From Stutzerimonas stutzeri (GTDB taxonomy: Bacteria; Pseudomonadota; Gammaproteobacteria; Pseudomonadales; Pseudomonadaceae), in NCBI RefSeq assembly GCF_000952685.1, contig NZ_JYHV01000004.1:1-64000 (forward strand): a stretch of 64,000 bases of DNA, given 5' to 3'. Position 1 is the first letter of the stretch. Each line of letters starts with the position of its first letter. The notes under the pieces are model-generated. The model had not been told where the DNA came from. It saw only the letters and a list, made by a program, of their open reading frames with translations, and searched no databases. Both the position numbers and the translations under genes were made by a program. Of this stretch, positions 7,783-17,047 are shown one piece after another.

Positions 7783-9114
7783 ATGTCCCTGCGCGAGAGC
7801 TTCCGGCTCGACGAGGCATTGCGCTCGCTGGATACGGTGCAGCTGGCCAAGGTCAGCGGCCGGCTGGTGCGCGTTTCCGGCATGTTGCTGGAAAGCCTTG
7901 GCTGCCAGCGCATGACCGGCCAGCGCTGCTTCGTCGAGCAGGGTGATGGCAGCATGCTCGAAGCGCAGGTGGTGGGCTTCAACCGCGATATCACCTATTT
8001 GATGCCGTTCAAGAAGCCGGTGGGCCTGACCGCTGGCTCGCGGGTGTTCCCCGCTCCGGACGACGCCAAGCTGCACATCGATGACTCCTGGTTGGGGCGC
8101 GTAGTCAACGGCCTCGGCGAGCCGCTGGACGAAATGGGCAAGCTCAGCGGGCGCGATCCCCTGCCCACCGAGCTGCCCTCGGTCAATCCCCTCAAGCGCA
8201 AGCCAGTGAGCGAACCGCTGGACGTCGGCGTGCGGGCGATCAATTCCATGCTCACGCTCGGCAAGGGCCAGCGCGTCGGGCTGTTCGCAGGCTCCGGTGT
8301 CGGCAAGAGCGTGCTGCTGGGCATGATCACCCGGCAGACCAAAGCCGATGTGGTGGTGGTCGGGCTGATTGGCGAGCGTGGGCGCGAGGTGCAGGAGTTT
8401 TTGCTGCATTCGCTGGGCGAGGAGGGCCTGAAAAAGGCCGTGGTGGTGGTGGCGCCGGCCAACGAATCGCCGTTGATGCGCCTCAAGGCCACCGAGCTGT
8501 GCCACAGCATCGCCGCTTATTTTCGCGATCAGGGCAACGATGTGTTGTTGCTGGTGGACTCGCTGACCCGCTACGCCATGGCCCAGCGCGAAATCGCCCT
8601 GGCGTTGGGTGAGCCGCCAGCGACCAAGGGTTATCCGCCGTCGGTGTTCGGCATGCTGCCGGAGCTGGTGGAGAGCGCCGGCAACGGCGCCAACGACAAT
8701 GGCAGCCTCAGCGCGCTGTATACGGTGCTCGCCGAAGGCGACGACCAGCAGGACCCGATCGTCGATTGCGCGCGGGCGATTCTCGACGGCCATATCGTGC
8801 TGTCGCGGCGCCTGGCCGATGCCGGCCATTACCCGGCCATCGACATTTGCGCCTCGGTCAGCCGCTGCATGAGCCAGGTCGGCCAGCCACCGCACCTCGG
8901 CGCGGCGCGCCAGCTCAAAGAGTTCTACAGCACCTACGAGAAGATCAAGGACCTGATCCCGCTCGGTGGCTACAGCCCGGGTGCCGATATCAAGACCGAC
9001 CGCGCCGTGCAGCTGGCGCCCACCATCGAGCGCTTCCTGCGCCAGGAAGTGGGCGAAGCGGCGGAGCTGGAAACCAGTCTCACCATCCTGCAGAGCATCA
9101 TCCGGAAGCCATGA
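7783..9114 (+). CDS. fliI: Flagellum-specific export ATPase FliI (LfiI)
   Basis: A 443-residue hexameric ATPase related to F1-beta that powers type III export. Walker A is GSGVGKS near residue 170, and LLVDSLTRYAMAQREIALALGEPPATKGYPPSVF contains Walker B and the conserved export-ATPase signature. The family length is normal. The ATG at 7783 starts two bases after the fliH stop, and the stop overlaps the fliJ start by four bases. Confidence 0.96.
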   Translation: MSLRESFRLDEALRSLDTVQLAKVSGRLVRVSGMLLESLGCQRMTGQRCFVEQGDGSMLEAQVVGFNRDITYLMPFKKPVGLTAGSRVFPAPDDAKLHIDDSWLGRVVNGLGEPLDEMGKLSGRDPLPTELPSVNPLKRKPVSEPLDVGVRAINSMLTLGKGQRVGLFAGSGVGKSVLLGMITRQTKADVVVVGLIGERGREVQEFLLHSLGEEGLKKAVVVVAPANESPLMRLKATELCHSIAAYFRDQGNDVLLLVDSLTRYAMAQREIALALGEPPATKGYPPSVFGMLPELVESAGNGANDNGSLSALYTVLAEGDDQQDPIVDCARAILDGHIVLSRRLADAGHYPAIDICASVSRCMSQVGQPPHLGAARQLKEFYSTYEKIKDLIPLGGYSPGADIKTDRAVQLAPTIERFLRQEVGEAAELETSLTILQSIIRKP

Positions 9115-9536
9115 AACAGCAGATCGAAACGCTCACGCGCCTGGCCAGCCTGCGCGGTAACCGGGTCAAGCAGATGCTCGGGCAGGTTCAGTACCAGCAG
9201 AACCTCTGTCAGCGCTATCGCAACAACATCACCGGCCTCAGCCGCCTGTGCGGTTTCAGCGTGCCGATGAGCACCCCACTGCAGCGCGACAATCAGCAGC
9301 GCTACAAGGCCACGCTGTACAAAATGGTCGAACTGCAACGGCGCGAACTGGCGGTGGCCGAGCAGGCGCTGGCGCGAATCCAGCAGGAGTTGTTGCAGGC
9401 CATGCGCAGCGAGAAGGTGGTCGAGCATGTCATCGACGCCAAGATGCAGCAGTGGCAGCACTTGCTGATGTCGCAGGAGCAGAAGATTCAGGATGGCCTC
9501 GCCGCGCAGTCCTGGTGGCGTAACCAGATTGCCTAG
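9111..9536 (+). CDS. fliJ: Flagellar export chaperone FliJ (LfiJ)
   Basis: A 141-residue, mostly alpha-helical protein that forms the central stalk of the FliI ring. Its identity rests on position directly after fliI, its size, and a long coiled-coil composition (ELQRRELAVAEQALARIQQELL). Sequence alone is weakly conserved in this family. The ATG at 9111 overlaps the fliI stop. Confidence 0.85.
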   Translation: MKQQIETLTRLASLRGNRVKQMLGQVQYQQNLCQRYRNNITGLSRLCGFSVPMSTPLQRDNQQRYKATLYKMVELQRRELAVAEQALARIQQELLQAMRSEKVVEHVIDAKMQQWQHLLMSQEQKIQDGLAAQSWWRNQIA

Positions 9537-9674
9537 GGCGCCCGGCGGTGCGACAGGAGACCTCGAACAGCGGCACCTGATCAGAGCGCTTCCGTCAGCC
9601 GCTGAAAAAAAGATTTAAGGTTTTCGCCCGAGCGGTCGCTTGTTTGGCAGTAACCACCGAGTTGGAACGAGATC

Positions 9675-9950
9675 ATGGAAATCAGCCGGCAATTCAAGCC
9701 CGCCATTGCAATCCCCACCGAGACCGCCCCGGCGCGTCCGGCCGGTGTTCGCCCCGCCGCGCAGCCGGCCGCACGTCAGGCCGAAAGTCTGCCGCTGGAG
9801 CAGATGCACGACGCGCTGCGCGCCATGCCCGAGGTCGATCTGGACCGGGTAGCGGCCATCAAGCAAGCGTTGCAGCGCGGCGAGATATCCACTGACGTGG
9901 GTGAGCTGGCCAGCAGCATGCTCAGCTATCACCGCGGTAACGATGCGTGA
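9675..9950 (+). CDS. flgM: Anti-sigma28 factor FlgM (LfgM)
   Basis: A 91-residue protein with the FlgM C-terminal sigma-binding half (MPEVDLDRVAAIKQALQRGEISTDVGELASSML) and a disordered Pro/Ala-rich N-terminus. It holds LafS (the sigma28 encoded at 14430) inactive until it is exported through the finished hook. A poor sigma28-like element (AAAA, 15 bases, CCCGAGCG) lies at 9608-9634; I would not rely on it. flgN overlaps its stop by four bases. Confidence 0.9.
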   Translation: MEISRQFKPAIAIPTETAPARPAGVRPAAQPAARQAESLPLEQMHDALRAMPEVDLDRVAAIKQALQRGEISTDVGELASSMLSYHRGNDA

Positions 9951-10387
9951 GCCAGCGCGAGAAGCTGCTGGCCGTCGTCGATGACGATCTGCAGCAAGAT
10001 TGCGGCGATTACCTCGCCTTGCGTGAGCTGATGCAGGAGCTCTACGGACGTCTGCTGGAACGCGATGTCCTGGAGATCAATCGGATCAATCTGCAAATCA
10101 CCGTCCGCGTCGAGGCCATTGCTGCGCGTGCTCAACGTCGCAGCAAGGTGCTGGCCGCCTTCCGTCTGGAAACCTCGGGCGTCGGCATGCGTCGCCTGTT
10201 GTCCAGCTGCACGGGCGAGCGGGGTGAATCCTTGCAGCGGCATTGGCGGCAGGTCGGCGACCTCGCTGTGCAGTGCCAGCAATTCAACGAGCACAACGGC
10301 AAGCTGCTCGCCATGCACCACGATATCCTGCAGCAGCTGCTTGTCGGCAGTCAGGATGCCCGGCTCTATTCGCCTCAGGCCTACTGA
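9947..10387 (+). CDS. flgN: Flagellar chaperone FlgN (LfgN)
   Basis: A 146-residue helical protein in the standard flgMN pair, predicted to chaperone the hook-filament junction proteins FlgK and FlgL. The GTG at 9947 overlaps the flgM stop codon, indicating translational coupling. Its identity rests on helical composition and partner. It is the last gene before the promoter region of the fliD operon. Confidence 0.85.
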   Translation: MSQREKLLAVVDDDLQQDCGDYLALRELMQELYGRLLERDVLEINRINLQITVRVEAIAARAQRRSKVLAAFRLETSGVGMRRLLSSCTGERGESLQRHWRQVGDLAVQCQQFNEHNGKLLAMHHDILQQLLVGSQDARLYSPQAY

Positions 10388-10730
10388 GGCGCAAGCTACT
10401 CAGCGCCGTGGCCCACCTCGTCTCGCAGAAGTCGTAGCGCAGACCGCGCCGCGTTTCCGCCAGCAAAACAGCGGCTGTGAAAAGCGCATCCGCCCTACGG
10501 CTACCTTCGATCCTGCGCTAACCAACCACCCGACCGGTAAGACGGCACCGGGTCGTGTCGCTCGGATTGGTTCTTAACAAAACCATCCCCACCGTCGCCT
10601 TTACAGACAGATGTTCCGCCCTAGCAGTAGGCGGAAACGGTACTTCCCCGTTTCCTCGTCCTGCCGCGTTGCGGAAGTTCCTTTTCTGCATGCCATTGGC
10701 TGAGATGCCCGTATCACGGGGGCTTGAGAC
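10388..10730. other. Intergenic region upstream of fliD
   Basis: No gene is visible in this stretch. Two short dyads can be seen: CCGCC/GGCGG around 10618-10636, and AACCAA near 10520 against TTGGTT near 10567. Either could belong to a flgN terminator or to an upstream activator site for LafK, but no T-run follows them. The fliD promoter lies at its right end. Confidence 0.4.
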
Positions 10731-10747
10731 CTGGCATGCAATCTGCT
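10731..10747 (+). promoter_or_regulatory. Sigma54 (-24/-12) promoter of the fliD operon
   Basis: CTGGCATGCAATCTGCT fits the sigma54 consensus (YTGGCACG, four bases, TTGCW) with exactly ten bases between the GG and GC doublets. It lies 26 bases before the fliD ATG at 10773. That puts the start point just ahead of the ribosome binding site AGAGGGG. LafK, the only sigma54 activator in the locus, is the likely partner (inference). Confidence 0.75.
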
Positions 10748-10772
10748 CTGCAAGCATCAAGAGGGGATGGTG

Positions 10773-12044
10773 ATGGCTATAGATTCCGATTACGTACAGC
10801 AGATGTCGACGCAGTTGGCGACCTACGAAGTTCAGTCTTCGTTGGATCGGCTTAACCGCAACGAAACGCGCTACAAGGCGCAGCGCGATGCGTTGAGCTC
10901 GCTGCGTACCTCGCTGACCACCTTCAAGTCGGCGATGACCAAGCTCAACAGCCGTACGTCGAGCATGCTGACCAACAGCGCGACCTTCAGCCAGGAGGGT
11001 TTCGCCACGGCCACCGTGGGCACTACCGCGACGGCCGGTACCTATGATTTTTATGTCGAGCGCCTGGCCGGCAAGCAGCAGGTGGCGGTGCAGGGGCTGG
11101 TCGACGGCAGCCTGAGCGGCACCCTCACGCTCAATGCTCAGGCTTTCGATCTGAGCAGCTACGCCACCCTCGATGACGCGGCCAAGGCCATCAACGCGGC
11201 AGGGCTAGGCGCCCAGGCCACATTGGTGCGCAGCAACGGCGCGGTCAATCTGGTGGTGACCAGCGAGAAAAGCGGTGCGGCCAACGGCTTCACCCTGGAT
11301 GTAGCCGGCAATGCGGCAGCCACCACTACCACGCTGTCCACAGCGCAGGATGCCCTGATTCGCCTGGGCGGCAGCTACGGCGCCGGCGGCATCGAGCTCA
11401 CCAGTGCCAGCAATACTTTCACCGACGTCATCGACGGCGTCAGCATGACCGTCAGCAAAGTGCATGCGGCGGGCGATGCACCATTGACCGTCACCGTCGG
11501 TCAGGACAAGGCTGGGACCAAGGCCAAGGCGCAGAACTTCATCGATGCCTTCAACAGCCTGATGACAAGCTTCGATTCGCTGACCGCCAGCGGTAGCGAC
11601 AGCAGCGCCCGTGGCGCCCTGGCCGGCGATTCCAGCGTGCGCTCCATCGAGAGTCGCCTGAATGGCCTGCTGCGTACCGACTTCGGCGGCAAGAGTCTGG
11701 TCGAGTTCGGCATCAGCGCCGATCGCAACGGCAAGCTGAGCATTGACGCCACGCGTTTCGAGGCCGCAGTCGCCAACGATCCGGAAGGTTTCGAGGCACT
11801 GTTCACCGGCAAGGACAACCTGCTCGACAGCATCGACAAGACCGTCGCCAGCTACACCAGCAGCACCAACGGCATGCTGAAAAACCGCATGGACACGCTG
11901 GACATGAGCCTGCGCCGCATCGATGAGCAGTTCGACAATCTTCAGCAGCAGTACGACAACCACTACAGCCGCTACCTCAGACAGTTCACTTCCATGATGC
12001 AAACCATGCAGAGCATGGAACAGACCTACGGATTGTTCGGATGA
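10773..12044 (+). CDS. fliD: Filament cap protein FliD (LafB/HAP2)
   Basis: A 423-residue flagellar cap protein that folds exported flagellin at the filament tip. The N-terminal region (VQQMSTQLATYEVQSSLDRL) and C-terminal coiled coil (LRRIDEQFDNLQQQYDNHYSRYLRQFTSM) are typical of FliD_N and FliD_C. The ATG at 10773 was preferred to 10767 for spacing from AGAGGGG. fliD, fliS, fliT, fliK, fliL, lafS, lafT and lafU form one tight operon, in the same order as lafBCDEFSTU in other lateral systems. Confidence 0.95.
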   Translation: MAIDSDYVQQMSTQLATYEVQSSLDRLNRNETRYKAQRDALSSLRTSLTTFKSAMTKLNSRTSSMLTNSATFSQEGFATATVGTTATAGTYDFYVERLAGKQQVAVQGLVDGSLSGTLTLNAQAFDLSSYATLDDAAKAINAAGLGAQATLVRSNGAVNLVVTSEKSGAANGFTLDVAGNAAATTTTLSTAQDALIRLGGSYGAGGIELTSASNTFTDVIDGVSMTVSKVHAAGDAPLTVTVGQDKAGTKAKAQNFIDAFNSLMTSFDSLTASGSDSSARGALAGDSSVRSIESRLNGLLRTDFGGKSLVEFGISADRNGKLSIDATRFEAAVANDPEGFEALFTGKDNLLDSIDKTVASYTSSTNGMLKNRMDTLDMSLRRIDEQFDNLQQQYDNHYSRYLRQFTSMMQTMQSMEQTYGLFG

Positions 12045-12439
12045 ATCCTTATCTCCAAAACGACAGTTACGACAGCTACCGCGCAGTAGACCTCGAAGCC
12101 CGCGCGGCCTCCGCATCGCCTTACGAGCTGGTGCTGGTGCTGATGGACGGCCTGCTCGACGAACTGGCTCGCGCCCGTGGACACATCGAGCACAAGCGCT
12201 ATCAGCAGAAGGGCATTTCCCTGGAGAAGTGCATGAACATCCTTAACGGCCTCAACGGCGCGCTCGACGAAGAGGGCGGCGGAGAGGTCGTGCAGGGCCT
12301 GGCGCGGCTCTACGAATACTGCATCTACCGGCTCTCCGACGTCAGCGTAACGCTGTCGCTGGAAGGTCTGGATGAGGTGATCAATCTGCTTGGCATCCTG
12401 CGTGAAGGCTGGGAGGGCGTCAGTGCCGCCCGTAAATGA
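12041..12439 (+). CDS. fliS: Flagellin export chaperone FliS (LafC)
   Basis: A 132-residue four-helix chaperone that binds the flagellin C-terminus in the cytoplasm. Hallmarks include ASPYELVLVLMDGLLDELARARGHIE near residues 24-50 and a long C-terminal helix. The start ATG overlaps the fliD stop by four bases. It presumably serves the short flagellin at 18758. Confidence 0.93.
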   Translation: MNPYLQNDSYDSYRAVDLEARAASASPYELVLVLMDGLLDELARARGHIEHKRYQQKGISLEKCMNILNGLNGALDEEGGGEVVQGLARLYEYCIYRLSDVSVTLSLEGLDEVINLLGILREGWEGVSAARK

Positions 12440-12746
12440 CAGCGAACGCCTGATGGCGCTGCATGGGCAGCTGCAACAGGCGTTGCAGGCCAATGACTGG
12501 ACAGCGGTTGCGACGACCGATGCCGCGATCCGCCAGTGCCTCGAAGCGCTGGCCGGTCGGCTGGAGCAGGACGAGCCCACACGATTGGCGAAAAGCCGCC
12601 TCAAGCAGCTGCATGGCGAAGGTCTGCAAGCCTGCGCCGACGAATGCGAACGCCTGCGCCTGTTGCTGCTGAACCATCTGGAGTACGCCGAGGGGCGTGC
12701 CGCTTACCAGCGTATCGATATGTTCCAAGCCGGAGACCGGGGATGA
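12423..12746 (+). CDS. fliT: Flagellar chaperone FliT-like protein (LafD)
   Basis: A 107-residue helical protein at the fliT position (fliD-fliS-fliT). The GTG at 12423 (MPPVNDSERL) lies inside the end of fliS and is the best start; the longer reading from 12390 would only add overlap. FliT binds FliD and, in some species, the master regulator. Conservation is low, so the name relies on order and helical character. Confidence 0.75.
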   Translation: MPPVNDSERLMALHGQLQQALQANDWTAVATTDAAIRQCLEALAGRLEQDEPTRLAKSRLKQLHGEGLQACADECERLRLLLLNHLEYAEGRAAYQRIDMFQAGDRG

Positions 12747-13921
12747 TCCAGTCGATTCCAACCGCACGCGCGGCTGCCGAGAGTGCCGGGTCGGCCATGC
12801 CGACGCCCGCCCGCGTGAGCCAGGGCGGCAAGCCCGTCGAAGGGCGCCAGGTGACGGAGCGCGCCGTCCATGCTTTCGGTGAGCGCATGCGACTGGCCTC
12901 TCGTGAAACCGAGGCGCGTTCGACCGAGCCGCCTGCGGTCTGGATGCCTGATGCACCGGCGGCGCTGCCGACCGAGCAGGGGCAGGTGCTGCGGTTGGGT
13001 GGCGATGCGGCTCAAGGCGCCGAAGCGGCGCGAGAGCTGACCCCCGAACAGTGGTTGCTGAGCATGATCGACCAGCAACTCGCCGAGATCCAGGCGCGCG
13101 ACGCGGCGCAACTGGAGGCGGTGCCCGAGCCGGTCGCGCCGGCTTCGGTGGAGGCTGCCGCGCCCTTGATCGATGAGCTGCTGGCCTGGATACCCGGATC
13201 TTCGCCTCTTGGTGAGCAGGAGTCCGAGGCCGATCAAGCGTTGACGGCCGACCCGCTGGACCTACTGGGCGGCTTTCACGGCAAGACCAGCGGGGCGAGC
13301 CTGACCGCGTCGCCCATGCCGAAGCCTGCCGCCGAGATGGCGCCAGGCCTGTCGACGCCAGCGCTGACCGATGTCTTGCCGACGGCATCATTGGAACCGC
13401 TGCTGAATGCGACCGAGTCCCTGGACGCCGGGGAACCGCTTGCCGGGGCCATCGAGCGGGGCCAGGCGCCGCTGGTGCAAGGCGCTGATCGTGGGCTGAA
13501 GCTGCAGGCGCCGGAAGCCAAGTGGGGCGAGCAGATGTTGCACGCCCTGCGTGAAAACGTCGATTTGCAGATCCAGCAGAAGATTCAGAGCGCCACCATC
13601 CGCCTCGACCCGCCGGAGCTGGGCAGCATGGAAATCCTGCTCAGCCACGAGTCGGGCCGGCTGAACGTGCAGCTGAGCGCGGCGAACGCCGACGTGGCGA
13701 GGCTGCTGCAGCAGACCAGCGATCGCCTGCGCCAGGAGCTGGTCGGTCAGCACTTCGTACAGGTCAACGTGCAGGTGGGTGCCGACAGCGGCGGTCAGCA
13801 GGGCCGACGCGATCAGCGGGCAACGTTGCCCGGTGAGGAGCCGCCGCTGGCAGCCCGGCCGGCGGAGCAGGAACAGCGCCGCGAGAACGGCCGCGCCCGT
13901 GACGTATTGATCACCGTTTGA
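12743..13921 (+). CDS. fliK: Hook-length control protein FliK (LafE)
   Basis: A 392-residue, Ala/Pro/Glu-rich exported ruler protein. The C-terminal Flg_hook domain is clear (IRLDPPELGSMEILLSHESG, then LNVQLSAANADVARLL and QHFVQVNVQV), while the N-terminal 280 residues are low-complexity, as usual for FliK. The ATG at 12743 overlaps the fliT stop. In lateral systems LafE has been described in this position. It should switch export specificity from hook to filament subunits. Confidence 0.88.
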   Translation: MIQSIPTARAAAESAGSAMPTPARVSQGGKPVEGRQVTERAVHAFGERMRLASRETEARSTEPPAVWMPDAPAALPTEQGQVLRLGGDAAQGAEAARELTPEQWLLSMIDQQLAEIQARDAAQLEAVPEPVAPASVEAAAPLIDELLAWIPGSSPLGEQESEADQALTADPLDLLGGFHGKTSGASLTASPMPKPAAEMAPGLSTPALTDVLPTASLEPLLNATESLDAGEPLAGAIERGQAPLVQGADRGLKLQAPEAKWGEQMLHALRENVDLQIQQKIQSATIRLDPPELGSMEILLSHESGRLNVQLSAANADVARLLQQTSDRLRQELVGQHFVQVNVQVGADSGGQQGRRDQRATLPGEEPPLAARPAEQEQRRENGRARDVLITV

Positions 13922-13957
13922 CCCGATTCAACCCAATTAGCCAACTGTGAGTGTGTT

Positions 13958-14419
13958 ATGTCGACCCCCCGTCTCGTCCTGCTGATGCTGCTGCTCAACG
14001 TTCTGACCGTTGCCGGTGGCGTTGGTGTCAGCTACTGGCTGCTCAAGCCTGGCATCGAAGGTACGGTTTCCGAGGAAACCGCCGTGGTTGAATCTGTCGA
14101 GCCCTCGGAATACGTGTTCTTCCCGGTGCAGAAAGTCATCGTCAGCGTGCGTGGCGACGGTCGCGAGCACTACTTCGTGCTGGACCTGGCGTTGCAGGCA
14201 GACGCATCGGACGAGCCGCCGAAATTCGAGCAAGCCGAGCCCATCGTGCGCAACTCGGTGGTGGGCTACCTGTCGTCCCTGCCCTTCGATGAGTTACGCG
14301 GGCTGAAGATCGGTGAGTTACAGGAGCGTCTAGAAACGGCCCTGTTCGCCGACTTTGCCAGCAAGAACGCAGCAGTGCCGTTCAAGCACGTGCTGGTCAA
14401 CAAGCTGATCGTGCAGTAA
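13958..14419 (+). CDS. fliL: Flagellar basal body-associated protein FliL (LafF)
   Basis: A 153-residue single-pass inner-membrane protein: a hydrophobic segment at residues about 6-26 (LVLLMLLLNVLTVAGGVGVSY) and a periplasmic FliL domain (FFPVQKVIVSVRGDG...YFVLDLALQ...VRNSVVGYLSSLPFDELRG). FliL rings surround stator units and raise torque. It fits here just ahead of lafS and the stator genes. Confidence 0.88.
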   Translation: MSTPRLVLLMLLLNVLTVAGGVGVSYWLLKPGIEGTVSEETAVVESVEPSEYVFFPVQKVIVSVRGDGREHYFVLDLALQADASDEPPKFEQAEPIVRNSVVGYLSSLPFDELRGLKIGELQERLETALFADFASKNAAVPFKHVLVNKLIVQ

Positions 14420-14429
14420 AGGCCCCGCC

Positions 14430-15164
14430 ATGAGTGCCATTTGCCCCGTCGACTATTACGGCGCTACGCCGGCCGGCCCCTCGGTGTTCGCACCGGCCGC
14501 CGAACAGCGCTGGCTTATGCAGTATCTGCCGCTGGTCAAGCGCATCGTCCGGCAGTTGTCGCTGCAGGCCAACCAGGTGCTCGACCGTGAGGATATGGAG
14601 CAGATCGGCTTGATGGGGCTGCTCGAGGGGTTACGGCGCTACGGCGAGCCGGACGAGCAGTTCGGCAAGTTCGCCTCGCTGCGCATCCGCGGCGCGATTC
14701 TCGACGAGCTGCGTCGCCAGGACTGGCGTCCGCGCCAGGTTCGCCAGCAGGCGCACAAGATTCGCGACGCGATTCGCGACCTGTCCCGTCAACTGGGCCA
14801 CGAACCCAGCGACGAGGAGATCAAGGCGTACACGGGCCTCGCCGAGAAGGACTATCAGGATTTCCTCTGGGCAGACTCGTCCGAGGCGATAGAAAGCCTC
14901 GACGAGCTGCTGCAGAGCGGACACGAGCATTTCCCCGACACCACGGAGTTGTTCGAGGAGCGCTTGATCAAGGAACGGGTGCTGGCGCAGGCGCTGGCCC
15001 GGCTGGACGAGCGCGAGCGGCTGGTGCTGACGCTGTATTACCAGCATGAGTTGAGCCTGAAGGAAATTGCCCTGGTGCTGGAAGTCAGCGACGCCCGGGT
15101 TTGTCAGCTGAGTAAACAGGCGATCGGCAAGGCTTGTCGCTTCCTAACAGAGAAGAGTCAGTAA
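14430..15164 (+). CDS. lafS: Lateral flagellar sigma factor FliA/LafS (sigma28)
   Basis: A 244-residue sigma28-family factor. Region 2 (LPLVKRIVRQLSLQANQVLDREDMEQIGLMGLLEGLRRY, FGKFASLRIRGAILDELRRQDWRPR) and region 4 (ARLDERERLVLTLYYQHELSLKEIALVLEVSDARVCQLSKQAI) are complete. It should transcribe flagellin and other late genes after FlgM export. It lies ten bases after fliL and five before motA. Confidence 0.94.
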   Translation: MSAICPVDYYGATPAGPSVFAPAAEQRWLMQYLPLVKRIVRQLSLQANQVLDREDMEQIGLMGLLEGLRRYGEPDEQFGKFASLRIRGAILDELRRQDWRPRQVRQQAHKIRDAIRDLSRQLGHEPSDEEIKAYTGLAEKDYQDFLWADSSEAIESLDELLQSGHEHFPDTTELFEERLIKERVLAQALARLDERERLVLTLYYQHELSLKEIALVLEVSDARVCQLSKQAIGKACRFLTEKSQ

Positions 15165-15168
15165 CGTC

Positions 15169-16041
15169 ATGCAGAAAGTATTAGGCGCCTTCATCATCAT
15201 CGGCTGTGTGCTGGGCGGATACGCCATGGCGCACGGTGACATGAGCATGCTCTGGCAACCGGCCGAGGTGGTCATCATCCTGGGTGCCGCGTTGGGCAGT
15301 CTCGTGGTTGGCAACCCCAAGGAAGTGCTGATCGAGATGCTGCATCAGATCAAGGGCGTATTTGCCTACAAGCGCCGTGGCGAGGAGTTTCAGCGCCAAC
15401 TGCTGATGCTGCTGTATGAGCTGCTGGAGATGGTCGATGTCGGTGGCCTCAAGGTGCTCGACTCGCATATCGAGGAACCGGAGCAGAGCGACCTGTTCGT
15501 GCGCTACCCGCTGATTCTCCAGGAAAAGAACCTGATGGCTTTCATCGCCGACAACTTCCGCCTGATGGCCATGGGCAAGATCAGCGCGCACGAGCTGGAA
15601 GGCTTTCTCGAGCAGGAACTTGAAGCCATGGAGCACGCCCTGCTGCAGCCGGCGCGCTCGCTGCACAAGATCGGTGAGGCCATGCCCGGCTTCGGCATTC
15701 TTGCGGCGATCATGGGCATCATCATCACCATGGGCAGCATCGGTGGCAGCGTCGCGGAAATCGGCGCCCATGTAGCGGCGGCGCTGGTGGGCACGTTCCT
15801 CGGCATCTTCTTCTGCTACTGCCTGATGGACCCGCTGTCCAATGCCATGAGTCAGCGCATCAAGACCGAACTGTCGGCCTTGGAATGCGTGCGCACCACG
15901 CTGGTCGCCCACGTCGCCGGCAAGCCTACGCTGTTGGCAGTGGACGCCGGCCGCAAGTTGATCGAGCAGGACGTCAAGCCGGCCTTCCGTCAGCTGGAAA
16001 ACTGGGTGACCCAGTATGAGGAAGATAGGGACGCCGCATGA
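15169..16041 (+). CDS. lafT: Flagellar stator protein MotA (LafT)
   Basis: A 290-residue stator subunit with four transmembrane segments (about 3-22, 31-50, 168-190 and 198-220) and the large cytoplasmic loop that contacts FliG. MotA signatures PGFGILAAIMGIIITMGSIGG and ALVGTFLGIFFCYCLMDPL are present. It resembles proton-type MotA rather than PomA. It is coupled to lafU by a four-base overlap, so the lateral motor has its own stator. Confidence 0.94.
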   Translation: MQKVLGAFIIIGCVLGGYAMAHGDMSMLWQPAEVVIILGAALGSLVVGNPKEVLIEMLHQIKGVFAYKRRGEEFQRQLLMLLYELLEMVDVGGLKVLDSHIEEPEQSDLFVRYPLILQEKNLMAFIADNFRLMAMGKISAHELEGFLEQELEAMEHALLQPARSLHKIGEAMPGFGILAAIMGIIITMGSIGGSVAEIGAHVAAALVGTFLGIFFCYCLMDPLSNAMSQRIKTELSALECVRTTLVAHVAGKPTLLAVDAGRKLIEQDVKPAFRQLENWVTQYEEDRDAA

Positions 16042-16949
16042 GGAGCCGGGACAAGAACAAAGGCGGCGGCGACCACGAAATCATCATCAAACGGCGTAGC
16101 AAGAAAGGCCACGGTGACGAGCATGGTGGCGCCTGGAAGGTCGCCTTTGCGGACTTTACCCTGGCGATGATGGCCCTGTTCATGGTGCTGTGGATCATCC
16201 AGCCGCAGATGAATCAGACCAACCCATCCTTTGGCGAGATGGAGAGCAATCCGCTGGTTGAAGGCGGGGCCGGCATCTTCGACGGCACCAGCACCTCGCC
16301 GCTGGAGCTCGACGGGCTGCCGGTGCGCCCGCTGCCAGTGGAGCAGAAGGACCGCAGTGAGTCGGCGCGCGAACAGGACGGCAGCCACAACTACGGCTCG
16401 ACCGCAGAACTGAAAAAGCTCGCCGAGCTGATGCGCGAAGTGGCCAATGAAGTCGATGCGTTGGCCAATCTGGAGGTCGATGTGGTCCCGCAGGGGCTGC
16501 GCATTCTGATCAAGGACGACCAGCAGCGCTTCATGTTTCAGCGTGGCAGCGCGACCTTGAATCCACATTTCCAGAAGCTGCTGGGCGTGCTTGCCGGTGT
16601 ACTGGCGAAGGTCGACAACAAGCTGATCATCAGCGGCCACACCGACGCCACGCCGTACCGGCAGAAAAATGGTTACGACAACTGGAATCTGTCCGGTGAC
16701 CGCGCGCTACGCGCCCGCAACGCCCTGGTCGACGCCGGCTTGGCTGAGCGCTCCGTATTGCAGGTGACCGCGCAGGCGGCCGTCATGCCGCTGCATCCAG
16801 AGGACCCACTGAACGGCGCCAACCGCCGCGTGGAAATCCTCTTGCTCACCGCCTCGGCCGAGGCTCTGTACAAGGAGCTGTTCGGCGACAGTTACGGCCA
16901 GGTTCGCTTTTCCGAGCGCGGCGCGAGCTACAGCGGTGAGGGTTCCTAG
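16038..16949 (+). CDS. lafU: Flagellar stator protein MotB (LafU)
   Basis: A 303-residue peptidoglycan-anchored stator subunit. The single transmembrane segment (residues about 35-53) contains the essential proton-binding aspartate, Asp39 in VAFADFTLAMMALFMV. A plug/linker and an OmpA-like peptidoglycan-binding domain follow (IISGHTDATPY, NWNLSGDRALRARNALVDAGL, NRRVEILLL). It ends the fliD-lafU operon and converges on the minus-strand gene at 17048. Confidence 0.94.
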   Translation: MRSRDKNKGGGDHEIIIKRRSKKGHGDEHGGAWKVAFADFTLAMMALFMVLWIIQPQMNQTNPSFGEMESNPLVEGGAGIFDGTSTSPLELDGLPVRPLPVEQKDRSESAREQDGSHNYGSTAELKKLAELMREVANEVDALANLEVDVVPQGLRILIKDDQQRFMFQRGSATLNPHFQKLLGVLAGVLAKVDNKLIISGHTDATPYRQKNGYDNWNLSGDRALRARNALVDAGLAERSVLQVTAQAAVMPLHPEDPLNGANRRVEILLLTASAEALYKELFGDSYGQVRFSERGASYSGEGS

Positions 16950-17047
16950 CGCGGGCTGTTTGGCGGGCTCGACCGTATCGATTCAGCCGGCGGTCGCCGA
17001 CTGGATGGTCCCTCTGGGTTAGGCGTTATCCGGGTCGAAACGTTGGG

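Noticed and set aside
9608..9634. Sigma28-like promoter ahead of flgM
   Set aside because: Only about half of the -10 positions fit, so it is mentioned under flgM but not listed as a site.
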